A stretch of DNA of 64,000 nucleotides from Pterois miles. Its lineage: Eukaryota > Chordata > Actinopteri > Perciformes > Scorpaenidae. Positions 47,546 through 59,956 of this stretch are shown one piece after another. The notes beneath the pieces are model-generated. The model was given only the letters and a program-made list of their open reading frames with translations, made no database searches and was not told where the DNA came from. How positions within the stretch are numbered: position 1 is the stretch's first letter; each line of letters begins with the position of its first letter. Where the stretch lies: the NCBI GenBank assembly GCA_947000775.1, contig CAMQGK010000637.1, positions 21,561,001 to 21,625,000 on the forward strand, written 5' to 3'. Both the position numbers and the translations under genes were made by a program.

Positions 47546-49500
47546 TTTTATTTGTTGACATTAATTTATTCAAGCAGTGCTACTTTCTCATCATCCACAC
47601 CTACCCTTGAATCAATACTAAATGAAGGATGCATGATGTTTCAGAGGCTTTTGAACAGTCTTCATGTAACCCTCTGTGTGCAGGCAGAAATCAGCCATCA
47701 CGTTATTGAATCTAACATTCCTGTGAGGGCCTGAGTTGCTTTTTATCAGCAGTATCAACAGGGGGTTGGCCGGGACTGAAGTCTTCTGGGGGTTACTAGC
47801 ATCGAGGCTGGACTGCCAGGCCTTGTAGTCAAGCAACTGGCCAGATGTTTTCCATCACATCTGGGGAGAGCTGTCCTAGGGTTAAATTCCGCGGCTTGGA
47901 GAGAGCTGCCGGCAACAGGTCTCCAGGGAGCAGCCCTCAGATTGAGCACAGAGTGGTATAAATAGCATACCATTTTGGGCTGCCCGGTACCCGGTTCCCA
48001 CCACTCTGTATGCTGGGAAAGGAAGGAGGAGTCCCAGCCTCCCAGTGGATATGCAACCCTCAGTGGGAGCTGGAATTGTACAACGCACAATCACATATCC
48101 TGCAAAAACTGTACTGTTCAAACAGTGATGCAGATCTGCATCGAATCAGCACAACAGGACAAGAGGTCCTTGTTGTTGCCCTAGATGATCCAAAAATAAG
48201 ATGACTTTTTAATATCTTGTACCAAATCATAACAAATATTTATCAAATTTCCTTTATTCGTCTTATTTGATGGAGACTGGGAGGACCACTTGAAACATAC
48301 AACTGAGTTTTATTTGTGAAAGCTCATAATGATATATTAACATATTCCACTGAAAGGTCAACATACAGTATCATTCAACAGAGTGGGGGCACATGGGAGA
48401 TAGAACCACGCTGATTTTGAGATCAGGTAGTCTTTGGCGACATCCGGTGGATTTTAGATGACATTACAATAAAAAGACAGGGCTCTGGGGGAGGATACAC
48501 AGCAGAGACTTTGACCTGAGTGATGTCTTGTTACTGATATATAAAAACCTTTAATCAGTGATGATCAAGTGATCAAGTATTATGATAAATTAGAAACTTG
48601 TTTCTATACATATGACTTCATTCTGGAGTTCTATATGAATTACAGAGGTGTTGCAGGTGTTTATGTTTGTAATTAGCTTGGATGAGACAGCACTGACTTT
48701 ACTAAATTTACTCTGATAAACAGATACATAAATAAATGATCTACTAATGTATACAAGGAATACTGGACTTAAATATCTGCAGAAAGAATAAGTTAAGCAA
48801 AGTAAGTCTTTCTGTGATGCTTGTTTTAAATACTGCAACATGGTATTCTCCTCCCTTTAGCACGGTTCACTGTATTTTACATGTTAAGCAAAATGTAAGA
48901 CAATGAATTAAGCATCTGTAAACTGTAGTAACTTTATATACTATAGCAGTGTTAATGTTTCATAATTGTTTTTGCAATTATACTGCCAGCCTAAACTGTA
49001 TACAGTTCCACTAACACAAACGTCTCAAAGATATTCAGGTAGGTAGGGGACACAGGAGAGAGGAAACTGTGTTGACCTTGTCAAGGTTGGGGCACTGAGC
49101 ACTAAACAAAACACTGAAAATGATAAAAATTGGAGGCAGCGGGTAGTATTATGTGAGGGATGTCAGGAGAAGGAGTCAGTAGGGCACGTAGTTTTGAGTT
49201 GTTGGGAATATGAGACACAAAGAGAGTATGGTGAGGAATAATCCAAGGGAATTAGGGGTGGAGGTCAGGATACTGTTAGTGTTGGGTTTTGGGATTTTTA
49301 TAGGATATGATGTCGGACTACACTGTAAACCATGGAGGATAACATATAGGTTAGGGGGTATGTGTGTGTGTTTTTGTTTTGTTTGAGGAATAAATAGTCT
49401 ACTATTTGATCCACACTCTGGAGCAAAAAGAGGCGGTAATGCACCAATAAACTGGATGCAAACTGCTGTTAAATAAAAAGTTCCCACTAATAGTCAAACA
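47546..49500. other. Intergenic sequence downstream of myo1b
   Basis: No gene seen. About 47755-48130 is higher in GC and open on both strands (up to 111 codons on the minus strand), but no protein family is recognised; it may be an unrecognised transposon part. 49400-49490 carries AAAAAGAGGCGGTAATGCACC, which I associate with teleost repeats. Confidence 0.5.
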
Positions 49501-50180
49501 ATGGTGTTCATATTTACAGATTCATACAGGCGGATGAAAGGACCCAGAGAGCGGCAAAGTGTTTTCTGGAATTTCCTGATTTAAGATTTAAAAGGGGCAT
49601 AGACTTTCAGATCAGATGTCCGTATTCACAGCAGAGATGATGGCAATATTATGGGCCCTTTGGTGGGTAGAGGACAGAAAATCAGCTAATTCATGCAGTG
49701 ACTTAGCCGCAGCGTCAATTTCTATGAAAGAAAGCAAATCCAAATCCAGACCTGATATACTGACAGAGATTTCTCAAACACTATACAGAATGAGGTGTGA
49801 GGTGGGTTTCCTTTGGGTACCAGCACACATGGGTGTAAGAGGAAATGAGGAAGCAGATTGTTCGGCAAAGAGTGCTGCTCTTGTGGACAAAATAGAAATA
49901 GCCCTACAATATAGACCATCGGAATACACATCAATCATAAATAAGGCAGTCAAAGAAATGTGGCAGCGTACGTGGGGAAAAAAAGGAAAAAAGGGAGAGG
50001 TACTACTTCACAATACAAGAAACAGTGGAAAAAGAGCAATTTTGCCTGCAGTAGAAAAGGTGCAGTAATCATAACCAAGTTGAGGCTTGGGCATTGTGGG
50101 CTAAGGAGTGGGCTGGCTCTGATTGGGAAACATCCAGATGGCCATGTGCACATTACTCAACCTGGACAGCTGGACTAAAA
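49501..50180 (+). pseudogene. Decayed non-LTR retrotransposon 3' end with RNase H domain
   Basis: The frame from 49616 reads MSVFTAEMMAILWALWWVED, then CSDLAAASISMKES, then FLWVPAHMGVRGNEEAD. These are hallmarks of the type I RNase H domain in I-clade-like LINEs, with the catalytic Glu in FTAE (49634), Asp in CSD (49700) and the final Asp in EEAD (49856). The first catalytic Asp lies upstream in another frame, in FTDS (49519), and that frame soon stops. The tail LRLGHCGLRSGLALIGKHPDG lies in a third frame (about 50080-50145). At least two frame changes and no reverse transcriptase make this an inactive remnant. The poly-T/TGTTAA stretch after it belongs to the next repeat. Confidence 0.75.
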
Positions 50181-50237
50181 TGAAGACACTGATGGAGTAT
50201 CTGCACAGTATTGTGCTATACAAAATAATTTAACTGT

Positions 50238-50868
50238 TAAAGCTGCAGTAGGTGAGATTGGAGCAAAAAGGTTTTTTTTTTTTTTTTTTTTTTATAAAAC
50301 AGTTGCTATACCCTGACAATAGTACATGAGACAGGTAACCTGAAAAAAACATGTGCCTCTGTGTCCTTCAGTGCTCCTGATGGCATCTGCAGGATTTCAC
50401 AGACTGGAGGAAAACAACCAGTCAGAGCTGATCTGAGGTCAGCTGTCCAGCAACCGTTAAGAGCCACAAGTCAATCACTCACAAACTAGAACAAACTAAT
50501 TATGATGATGAACTGATCAAATATGAATCAATATTGTGTTACTGTAATGCCTATTTCTCTCCTCAAATGTTTTCAAAATCATCATGTAGTGTACTGTATA
50601 GCTGTAAAATGGGAAAGTTTGTGACCCGGCAGCCATGTTGAGATCTCCAAAGCACCGCTCACATGACCAGAGCACAGCCAATAGGAACTCTTTCTCTCTG
50701 AACTGACCTGTGATTGGTCAAGGTCTTCAGTCAGGGGCTAGATTTTTTAAAAGCCTGAAATCATAGCCATGAGGAGGTGCAGAAGAAGTCCAGTTTTCTC
50801 TCAGACCACTTGAATGTCAATGTGCTGAAAGTTTATCAGATTTTTTTATCTTAATTATTAGCTTTAAC
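50238..50868 (+). repeat. Interspersed repeat, family C copy 2
   Basis: Begins TAAAGCTGCAGTAGGTGAGA; contains a T-run (50271-50293), ATGAGACAGGTAACCTG, AATATGAATCAATATTGTG and GCAGCCATGTTGAGATC. It matches copies at 10690 and 51443. It abuts the retrotransposon remnant. Confidence 0.7.
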
Positions 50869-51583
50869 TGTTAAGCGGATCATTTAATAAACACTAGAGG
50901 GCAGCAATACGCCATAACAGCATCTAGTCTGCCAAATCCAATGAAGAAGACGAAGAAGAAGAAGTTCCGCTGACTTGTTGCAGGTGGGACACAATTTAGT
51001 GACGTACCTTTCGGACAAGCCGGTTTTTTCAAATGTTTGTGGGCAGGTAAGATGTTTCAAAGTATCGCTACGTCTGGAGTTATCCTAGTTTATGGATTGC
51101 ATTTGTTTTCATGTCTTTATTGCCACTAGAATGCAGAGTCGTTTCCTAGTCGTGTGTCATAGCATAGACTTTGTCAGTCTGGTCGAGTTGTTCATTAGTC
51201 TTTTCCTATGTTGTGCAGGACAGTGCTGTCTGAACTGGGCCTCTGGGCGTCCTGGTGTCCCCCTGTTTCTGTGCAGGTACTGTTTAATGGTGGATGTTTC
51301 AGTCAAACTTATGTACAAAAGAATCGTTGTAAAAGATTTAAATATCCATTATACCATCACACATTTTATTCTGGGACTTGTGTAATTTGGTATCAACATA
51401 CATAGCTGTGTCTGTTTCTACTGTATTTCTGCTGAAAGCACTTTAAAGCAGCGGTGGGTAGACATGGAGGATCTATGTTTAAAAAGTTATTATAAAGCTG
51501 TCACTATATCCAGAGACAGGTGACGAATCTGATAAACTTTAGGTTTAGAAACATGAAAATAGAAACCACTGGATGGGCAATAC

Positions 51584-51890
51584 CAGTGGTGGGATGTAAC
51601 ACTTACTCGAGTAAATACTGTACATTTTTGATATACTTTACATGACTTTCCATTTTTTGTTACTATTTATTATTTACTATACTACTACATCGCAGAAGGA
51701 AAATATTGTACTTTTTACTGCACTGCAATTATTTGACAGTTGCAGTTACTTATTACATGTAAAAATATACAGTATGATTCAGTACTACATTACTTATCTC
51801 ACCAACAGTATATAAAGTATCTAAAATGGCTCCACATTGATGAACTACACCATTAAAATGCTCTTATATGTATTTGTTAGACAAAAACAG
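51584..51890 (+). repeat. Interspersed repeat, family B left-part fragment
   Basis: Begins CAGTGGTGGGATGTAACACT and matches the left part of the element at 20504 (GAGTAAATACTGTAC, TACTTTTTACTGCACTGCA type sequence). The right end is missing. Confidence 0.6.
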
Positions 51891-51904
51891 AGTACCGGTA
51901 ATCT

Positions 51905-51995
51905 AGAAGAAGAGGAAGATGTACTTTATTAATCCCTTTTGGGGAAATCAGATTTAATAGAAAACAAATCTCTAAATAATATATAAAGACTTGAA
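51905..51995. repeat. Short repeat fragment
   Basis: Contains GATGTACTTTATTAATCCCT followed by TTTGGGGAAAT, a motif recalled from teleost LINE or SINE tails. Sits between the family B fragment and the right part of family C copy 3. Confidence 0.4.
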
Positions 51996-53817
51996 AGGAG
52001 CCAATAGCTCAAATATGAATCAATATTCTGTTACTGTAATGCCTGTTTTTCACCTCAGATGTTTTAGTGTACTGTTGAGCTGTATAATGTAAAGTTTGTG
52101 ACCTGGGAGCCATTTTGAGATCAGTTGAGGAAATACCCAACACAGCCAACAGGAACGCTCTCTTTCGGAAATTACTTGCGATTGGCCAAAGTCTCTCATC
52201 ACAGGCTAAATTTTTTATATCCTGAAAGCAGGGAGGAGGTGAAGAACTCTAGTTTTCTATCCGAACACTTGACTTACAATATGCTAAAAGGTTTGTATGG
52301 ATTTTTTTCCCCAGTGATGCCAAAAACTTTCTGCCTTTGCTGCTTTAACAAAAAGAAAAACTAATAAATTGTGGACCTGAGCTCTTTCTGGTGTGCTCTC
52401 ATCTGCTACAAAACAGCATTGTCTGGACTCAAATCCATTTTCCAAATAAATGCCTCAGTTGTCTCTCATGTGATTTGACCAGGCAAATGGAGAGCCTGCC
52501 GACAACAGGATGAGTTTTGGACCTCTTCTGGGAGGATTTTCACATCTTGTCCAAAATCTACTGAGCTGCAGTTGAGTGCGGTGCTACTGGCCATCAAGAA
52601 AAACAAGTAAGTGTACTGCAGGTATGGATCTCATGTTACAGAAACGCTGCTGGTTCCTGCTCAGGCTAGATCACTGCTGTTAATACCCAGTACCTGAATT
52701 GGACCCCAAAAGGTGCCAGTCCACTAGTTCAGCACTTGCATGACATGATCATCACATGTGTCTTGGATATATTTATATGTATATCTTGGTAAATCCCACT
52801 TCAAATGAAAGCATTTCATTACAACATAAATTTCCACAGTTTGTACATAAATGTATATTTGGTTATTAAAAACTGTGAGTAGCTATTGATACAAATCAAA
52901 TTGTATACAAATATAATATTCTACATATGCTACAAAAATACTTAAAATATGATATCTGTTGGACTGAAGATTAAACTGGATGATGAGAAAGCGTACCAAA
53001 GGCATTTTCAGGCATTTTCAGTGTTGTTTTCTCAACATGAAGCTAGCTATGTGTTTACTCAGACATGCAGTTGCGCGGGTTGTGCACCTTGTCTCACCAG
53101 GTGGCAGTATGTAGTAAGAAGCAGGGGCGCTCATGGAGACAAAAGTCAGTACTGATAAGAACTGGCCAGAGTTGGAAATTAACTTTTTTGTCCACCTGCC
53201 AATGTGGCTGGTGGATTGCAAAATCTAAAAGCCGCTCAATAGATTACCATTGTTTTTTTTTTTTTTGGGGCTGGTGAGTGAAGAAAATCTAGCAGCCACT
53301 TGCATATTTTTATTTCCATTTCCAGTGTAATTTCCATCCGTGGTACTGGCCCATTTCAGGCACTGTCTACAAACCTGCATAACTGTTAGTGAAATCCTCC
53401 TTGTGTAGTAAGGTGGAGAGGGTGGACACTGATGAGCCACAACTGAAGTCTCTCTCCTCGTCTCTGTGTCTCTCTCTGAATTCAATTCAGTTCAGTGAGG
53501 CTTCATTGGCATTACCATATTGAGATACACTGTTTTGCCAAAGCACGGCATGCTGATACAGTTTGAATGAATGAATAGAAAAAAATAAAGTGTGGCTACT
53601 CGTCCCTGGCTGTTAAAAAGTAATTGCCTGGTGATGAAAGCTGTCTTTGAAAAGTGGTGTGTTCTGTGTAGGGATGCAAACGTGATTTTTAAAAACAGTC
53701 CTGCTGATTATTTGATTAATTTTCAGAGACATAGAAGAGGAAATTATCTGAACATAGACCTATTTGACCATTAAGTAGTATGTATAAAATCAATGTTTTG
53801 GCATCATATACTATAGA

Positions 53818-53935
53818 AATATCTATCTATCTATCTATTGTATCTAACTATCTATCTATCTATGCATCTACACATCTATACATCTATCTATCTATGTATA
53901 CATCTGTCTATCTATCTATACATCTATACATTAGA
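53818..53935. repeat. (ATCT)n tetranucleotide array
   Basis: Imperfect array of ATCT units with interspersed ACATCTAT variants. The Tyr-Leu-Ser-Ile peptide read through it is a by-product. Confidence 0.9.
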
Positions 53936-54536
53936 CATGGTTGTTTTCTTCTCCATAGTGTGCAGACAAACCAAACCGAAACCATGACACACAAAATGCA
54001 ATACAAACTGAACCGTTGCATCAGTAGTACTGATCGTTAATGTTGGCCTTGAAGTGTTGTCTCTGTTTTTTGTTTTTTTTTTAAGCAACTGTAGCATACA
54101 GTAATTAATTTTTGTAATTTTTTTTGATAATTTTGTGTGGTCCTATTCTTACTCACATAGCTTGTTCTCTTAATAATATGAATATGAAAACTTTAAGTAA
54201 AAGGCTGTCTGGTACTGTTTATTTTTTAACTGTCAGAATTTATGTTTAATTTCTTGGTTAAATCATTTTAAAGGCACTCTAATATCGTGAGATGTTTCCA
54301 TTGTCAAATGTTTAAAGTCAGTTCTGGTGACTGTGGAGTTTTAGCACTCTTTGCTGCTGAATAAAACCAGATATGACGGTAGAGTATTTGTGTAGTAGCA
54401 CAGACACTAGGGGCCAGTCAAATTCAGCTTGTGGAGCCAACAATAACTTCCCTTTGGAAATACTGAGTTTCAAAGGTAGTCTGGATGGAGGACATTTTCA
54501 GGCCCAGAGGTCCTTTTGACAGTTTATCAGGAAGCT

Positions 54537-54970
54537 AGGGCTGAACCATTTTGAAAAAAATAGATAATTGAATTATATTCTATTAGATTATTGAATTATT
54601 TTGACTAATATTGCAATTGCAATATGATTTGCGATATTGGAGATAGTGATAATTTTTACATAGATATTCTCATTTTTATCATAAAAACATATTGAAATGA
54701 GCTACAATAGCAATTATTTTCATTTTTGATAAATCCGGTGATTATTTAAAAAAAAATTTTTTTTTGATTAAGCGATTAGTTTGGTTTATAAAATGTCGAT
54801 CGGTGTTTCCCAAAGTAAAAGATAATGTCCTCCAATTTTGGCCACAGCTCAAAGACATTCAGTATATATATATTCACATTTAAGAGGCTGGAAAACTGTT
54901 TAATTAATTTAACTGTTTAATTGATTTCATTTAAAATACTAAAACTAATTTATTAATCGTTGCAGCTATA
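54537..54970. repeat. AT-rich interspersed repeat(s)
   Basis: Begins GCTAGGGCTGAACCATTTTG and ends TTAATCGTTGCAGCTATAG. The right end resembles the inverse of the start of the repeat at 32382. Possibly two adjacent fragments. Confidence 0.45.
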
Positions 54971-56500
54971 GTGTAAAGGCACAACTAGAACTATGTTAAT
55001 TGTGACCGCAGTTTGTACTGTAGCATCACCGAGGAGGCCCAAATAATGTTAAACCAAGGAAGCTGCCATTTTTATGCCCCTGGCTGATTACCAGGGGTTT
55101 TACCAAGTCCTGAATTTACTGCTGTCAAAAGTCAATACAATCAAAGTTCAGTGTGAACTAATGAATCTCTAAATTCAACACCAGCCGTCCCTCCCTCCCA
55201 CCTTTCTCCTTCTCCCAACCTTCCTGTCTTACTCTCTGCCATTAATTTAATGTTGCGTATTATTGGAGATGAAACTTTCATGAGTAACCATCTTTCTACA
55301 TAAAATATTGGACCGTGAGATATTGCCATATTGTGATTTTACTGTTGTAATTTAATAAGCCTACTGCCTGCCTCTGGGAAATATGTCTCAAGAGAGATCA
55401 GAAGCTTTTCTCTGACTCCTCTCAAACCATCTATGCTGATGCTGTTTGTAGTCATAGCTTGATTTGTTTTCCAGCCCTTTGGCTGGCAATGACTGCAAAC
55501 GCCAGCTCCACAATAGCAAGAATGTCACTCATTTTCAGAAATTGAGGAAAGATCAATTACTTTCTCACTGACTCATGCTGTGAAAATTGCCTTTTTTTGC
55601 AAGTCAGATACGTTATAGACACATCCCAAGTGTGCTGGAGGTTAGTTAACAGTATTGACTGTATTGAGCTGTCACAGCGCCATGGCTGATTTCATTATTG
55701 AGTGAGGGAGTTTAGGATGTAGATGTCAACACATTGGCCACCAGGCTGCTGATTTACTTTGACATAAATCTATGCTGTGATTTAAATGAAACCACCCATC
55801 AAGACTGGAAGCAGACTCTGTTATTTGGAAAAAAATCGTTTTGTGTAGCTTCCATGTGAGATAAATAAGGTGACGGAGGTCATTTTTTTGTGTTCTTCTC
55901 ACCTTTTTTTTGCCTTGAACCGTGTTGTTGTAAAACCAATCTGTAAGATTTCAGTCCTGGTTGATCTGGCGACGCTGTTTAGTGGCGGTAACAGCACATG
56001 CGGCTCAGTACTACAGGTTCCAGAGGAGTTGGGGCAGCAAAACAAACTAGCGCTGTTTTAATAAAGAAGTCCTTTTTCCATCATTCTGTGAGTAACCATG
56101 ATCTGATTTTATGCTGTACATGAGTCTGCGAACAGTGAAAGTGATAATAGTTGGTTAACTTGTTAATAAATTGTAGTCTTTCACCTGCAGTTCATCTCAC
56201 AGCTCACCGTGGCTGCTCCTTCTTGTTCCGTTACTCCTTGCAATATTTTTGTCTTGTTTTGTAAATAAATTTTTGATGAATGATAGCGGTCAGCGTCAAG
56301 CTTGCTGACAAACGGGTTGCTTTTTCTGTGACTTCTTCATAATGAAATTCAACTTGCGTTTTGCCAGTTAAATGATTTTAATGTGAAGCAGCAGCACTAG
56401 GTAATGTTGGGTTTGCATTATCAGTAACTTAATGCAGCTTTTTTTTTTTTTTTTTCGGGGTATGTCGCCCCTGTTAGTAATACTGAAAATATCTAAATGA

Positions 56501-57177
56501 GTCAATCGATTATTGCCCATGGTTAAATGGGATTATCTGTTCAAAATGTACCTTAAAGGGAGATTTGTCAAGAATTTAACACTCTTATCAACATGGGAGT
56601 TGGCCAATATGCTTGTTTAATGCAATTGTATGTATATATTTATTATTAGAAATCAATTAACAACACAAAATCGTGACACATATTGTCCAGAAACCCTCAC
56701 AGGTACTGCATTTAGCATTAAAAAATATGCTCAGATTATAACTGCAGCCCAACAGGCAACAACAGCTGTCAGTGTGTCAGTGTGCTGACTTGACTATGAC
56801 TTGATCCAAACTGCATGTGATTATCATGAAGTGGGCATGTCTGTAAAGGGGAGACTCGTGGGTACCCAGAGAACCCATTTACATTCACATATCTGGAGGT
56901 CAGAGGTCAAGGGACCCCTTTGAAAATGGCCATGACAGTTTTTCCACACCGAAGGACAGGTTTGCAGGATTATTTCCATGTCATATCCTTCCTAACAAGT
57001 TATTATGATATGGTTGATACCAATGGATTCCCTAAGTTTTCTAGTTTCTAATGATATCTGTATTTTCATTATAGCTTTAAAACTGAGCCTGCTGCCATAT
57101 AAAAATCGCAAGAAATTTGTGGCATTAAAACCAATTTTCATTAATGTGTTATTATTGCTTTAACTTTGACAGCCCTA
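56501..57177 (-). repeat. Interspersed repeat, family A copy 8
   Basis: From GTCAATCGATTATTGCCCAT to CTTTGACAGCCCTA; antisense to the copy at 35460, with all internal blocks present. Lies outside myo1b. Confidence 0.75.
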
Positions 57178-57699
57178 CTGCAAATATCTAAATACTGTAA
57201 TACCATCATCAGTTCATTCCCATTGTTACCTCATTCAGCGATGGATAGGGACTTAACAGATGTATTTTTCAATGAAAATCTTTGAGATTATTACTTCATT
57301 GTTGAAATACAGCAGGTAAACATACCATCTTGCTGGTCATTTCTCCAAATAGTTGATTTAGTATATACGCCATAAAGGCAGACAGGGAGGGACACCCAGA
57401 GTATTACATTACTGCCCCTGGCAGTGTGTCAGGCTAGTCTGGAGGGAGGGATAGGGGCTGGAAGAGGTCTGATTAATGAGGGTTACTGGGTGGTGGAGAG
57501 TTTGTGTCCCCACTCACCCTCGTGTCACCAGCACACTCAATGGCTTCATCAATTTGTCGCCATTATCACCTCAATAGGCAAGAATGGAGGAGGAGGAGAG
57601 GAGAGGTTCGAGAGGAAAAATAGAGGCTTCTGCTGCACCATCTGTGGATAGATGAACATGGGTGGAGCAAGAAGTGATCACTTTATAATTCTCATATAT
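57178..57699. other. Intergenic sequence, nothing recognised
   Basis: No coding or repeat signal could be supported; the open frame 57424-57651 is composition-driven. Confidence 0.5.
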
Positions 57700-57890
57700 A
57701 CAGTGCCTTGCAGAAGTATTCATACCCCTTGAGCTTTTCCACATTTTGTCACATTACAAGCACAAACTTATATATTTTATTGGAATTTTATGTGACAGAC
57801 CAAGTGGAAGGAAAATGATTCATGATGTTCAAGATTTTTTACTAATAAAATTGAAGTGTGGCGTGCTCATGTATTCAGCCCTCAGATTAT
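57700..57890 (+). mobile_element. Tc1/mariner-like terminal fragment
   Basis: Contains ACAGTGCCTTGCAGAAGTAT, TCATACCCCTTGAGCTTTTC and ACATTTTGTCACATTACAAG, then GTGTGGCGTGCTCATGTATT, a sequence recalled as the end of a widespread teleost Tc1-like transposon. No transposase frame remains. Confidence 0.7.
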
Positions 57891-58995
57891 GGTTATAAAG
57901 GATTATAGTGTATTTGAGTAAAACTATAATTTTACAGCTCTATAAGCAGATTCTAACACAGATGTTTAAACTGCTTATAGACATGCGCGTCACAGAAAGT
58001 GTTGCCAAAAGTCTACTTTAGCTGATATATAATGGCATATATTTGACAACTTAAGCTAAGACTAATAAACTTTTAAGACCCTTGCACAGCTTCAGAGCAG
58101 CTCACAGCTCAAATAATAAAAAAGCTGCATGAGTTATTAAAAGTACAAAATATTCGTTGACTGCACACGGTGGATTTTTTTCTGATGCATTTAAAAAAAA
58201 ATACTGGCTTTAGTTTGAGAGCTTTTGTGCCCTAAACTTTCAAAATGATCTACTAAGTGAGCGTAGGTGGTCACATCTACTAACAGTGAAACCATGTGTT
58301 ACCAAAGTGCTCACTGACTGCTCTGTCCTTCTGTCTTGTGTAGTAGAGTGCTTTTCACAAGTAGGCTAAGTAAACAGATGTTCTTCTGTAGAGAGGACCT
58401 TGCAGCACCAAGTTTGAACAAGTCAAACAATAAATCATCGCTATCTTTATGTTCGGTCATCATTGCACCAACAGCAGTGACTGGGTCTGTGTATGCTTTA
58501 GTGCATCAGTATGTATGTCTGCATGTATGTGTGAACATAACCAGCTGTGGAACTGATATGGATAACCAAATAGCTGCACACACATCATTAGGTGCTCATT
58601 TACAGACATTATAGGCTGGAGCACAGGCATCTGAACAAGCATGTGTGTACATCTGCTCACCATCCCAGACCCATAAATTTAGGAAATTCTCATCTGACGT
58701 TGGTCGTTATTCCTCTTCCCATCAACTTCGTATTTGCTTTCTACTTCTCTCTTCTCCGTGCTCCCTGCCATCATACAGTACATCTAGTTGTGGCAGGAAC
58801 AAGCCTAAATAAAAGCTTGTGATGTTTTCTTATAGCCCAAAGGTCACCTATCCTCTTTCTTGTTAGTTTAGAGATCCCTGAAATTTCATTTGTAAAAACC
58901 AGGACTAACCCTTCAGATATAATAACCCAAACCGGACTAAAATTCATGGCTCCCCGGTGTGTAGACCTTTACTTAGCTGGGGTCTGAACAATGGT
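57891..58995. other. Intergenic sequence, nothing recognised
   Basis: No gene or repeat identified. The opposed open frames at 58336-58663 overlap on both strands and lack domain features. Confidence 0.5.
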
Positions 58996-59510
58996 TGAAA
59001 GGAGGAAGTACTCAGATGCTTTACTTAAGTAAAAGTAACAATACCACTGTGTAGAAATACTGAAGTCCTTAATTTAAAATATTAAGTAAAGGTACAAAAG
59101 TATTAAAGTTACCAATAATTACCATTGGTATTAAAGTTACCAAAAAAGTGTCAAAGTACCAAAAATAAAAGGACCTGTTATGCAGAAGGGCCTATTTACT
59201 TTAATTTAGCAGATGGTTAAGTTGGAGATTAGTGGGGTTTTTTTAATCATAGACACTGCTGGGTAGCTTGTAATTTTTACCAAGGGATCAATAAAGTCCT
59301 ACCTTTATCCAAGTTAATACATCATACTTTATTTGTTGATAATATTTAGCAACATTAATCTGAATCTGCAAAGATTTGAAATGAATGCAGTGGAGGTAAA
59401 AGTACGATATCTGCCTCTGAGATGTAGTGAAGTAAAAGTATACAGTAGCAGAAAATGGAAATACTCAAGTAAAGTACAAATCCCTTAAACTTGTACTTAA
59501 GTACAGTGCC
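58996..59510 (-). repeat. Interspersed repeat, family B copy, inverted
   Basis: GGAGGAAGTACTCAGATGCT to TTGTACTTAAGTACAGTGCC is an inverse copy of the element at 20504. The middle part is diverged. Confidence 0.6.
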
Positions 59511-59956
59511 TAACAGACTTCAGTTAGTCCACAGGCTGCTCACAGTGAGGATAATTATTCCTCATCAAGACGTTCATATGGCCTGTAACGACGCTAATCG
59601 GTTAAACTACTGTTTTTTCATTGTGTATCACTGTAACTAATAAAATTGTTCAGACTGCCATTAGACAAGCAACATCTGGGGCGGGGGCATTGAAAGGAAG
59701 CGAAGGTCGCGTAGAAATGGAGGGGACTCTGGCAGAAGGTAGAGCAGAACAAGAAGGTGTAAAGTGAGGGTGAGGGGGGCTCAATTAGGGAAATGAAATC
59801 TCATCTTCAGTGTGGGACAACATTCATCAAGCAGTGACAGCTCCGCCTCTAAGCCTGTCAGTCCCGCCTCAGTCAAAACGATCAATTAAAACAAAGCTAA
59901 TCCCTGGTTAACCCCTGGATAGCCTCTAATACAACCTCCTCCTGTATACAAGCACT
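59511..59956. other. Intergenic unique-looking sequence
   Basis: No repeat partner in the window. It includes CAATTAGGGAAATGAAATCT and a stretch of CCGCCTC motifs. Possible regulatory sequence, unproven. Confidence 0.35.

Larger units (their letters stand above)
51443..52348 (+). repeat. Interspersed repeat, family C copy 3, interrupted
   Basis: The left part (CTTTAAAGCAGCGGTGGGTA to about 51583) and right part (about 51997-52348, AATATGAATCAATATTCTGT onward) match neighbouring parts of the copy at 50238. A family B fragment and another short repeat lie between them. Confidence 0.65.
50880..52613 (+). other. Possible 5' exons of an unidentified transcript (weak)
   Basis: Three segments could be spliced: about 50930-51047 ending in ATGTTTGTGGGCAG before GTAAGA; 51221-51276 between TGTTGTGCAG and GTACTG; and 52488-52610 between TTTGACCAG and GTAAGT. 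Joining the first two keeps a frame starting MFVGRTVLSELGLWASWCPP, but the third segment then stops after 30 codons. A different frame of the third segment is open throughout (TELQLSAVLLAIKKNK). No family was recognised. The first segment follows a GAAGAAGAAGAAG tract that I associate with teleost repeats. It may equally be chance. Confidence 0.2.
52614..56500. other. Intergenic sequence with short repeats
   Basis: No gene recognised. It includes a repeat-like stretch at about 53165-53330 with a T-run at 53250-53264, a tetranucleotide array at 53818-53935, an AT-rich repeat at about 54537-54970, and a T-run at 56437-56455. The open frame at 55870-56061 resembles a dispersed repeat rather than a gene. 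Confidence 0.5.

Noticed and set aside
47755..48184. Frames on both strands (up to 111 codons on minus)
   Set aside because: No recognisable protein; open frames on both strands fit base composition. Possibly a transposon part, not named.
53780..54040. 86-codon Tyr/Leu/Ser/Ile-rich frame
   Set aside because: Translation of the ATCT tetranucleotide array.
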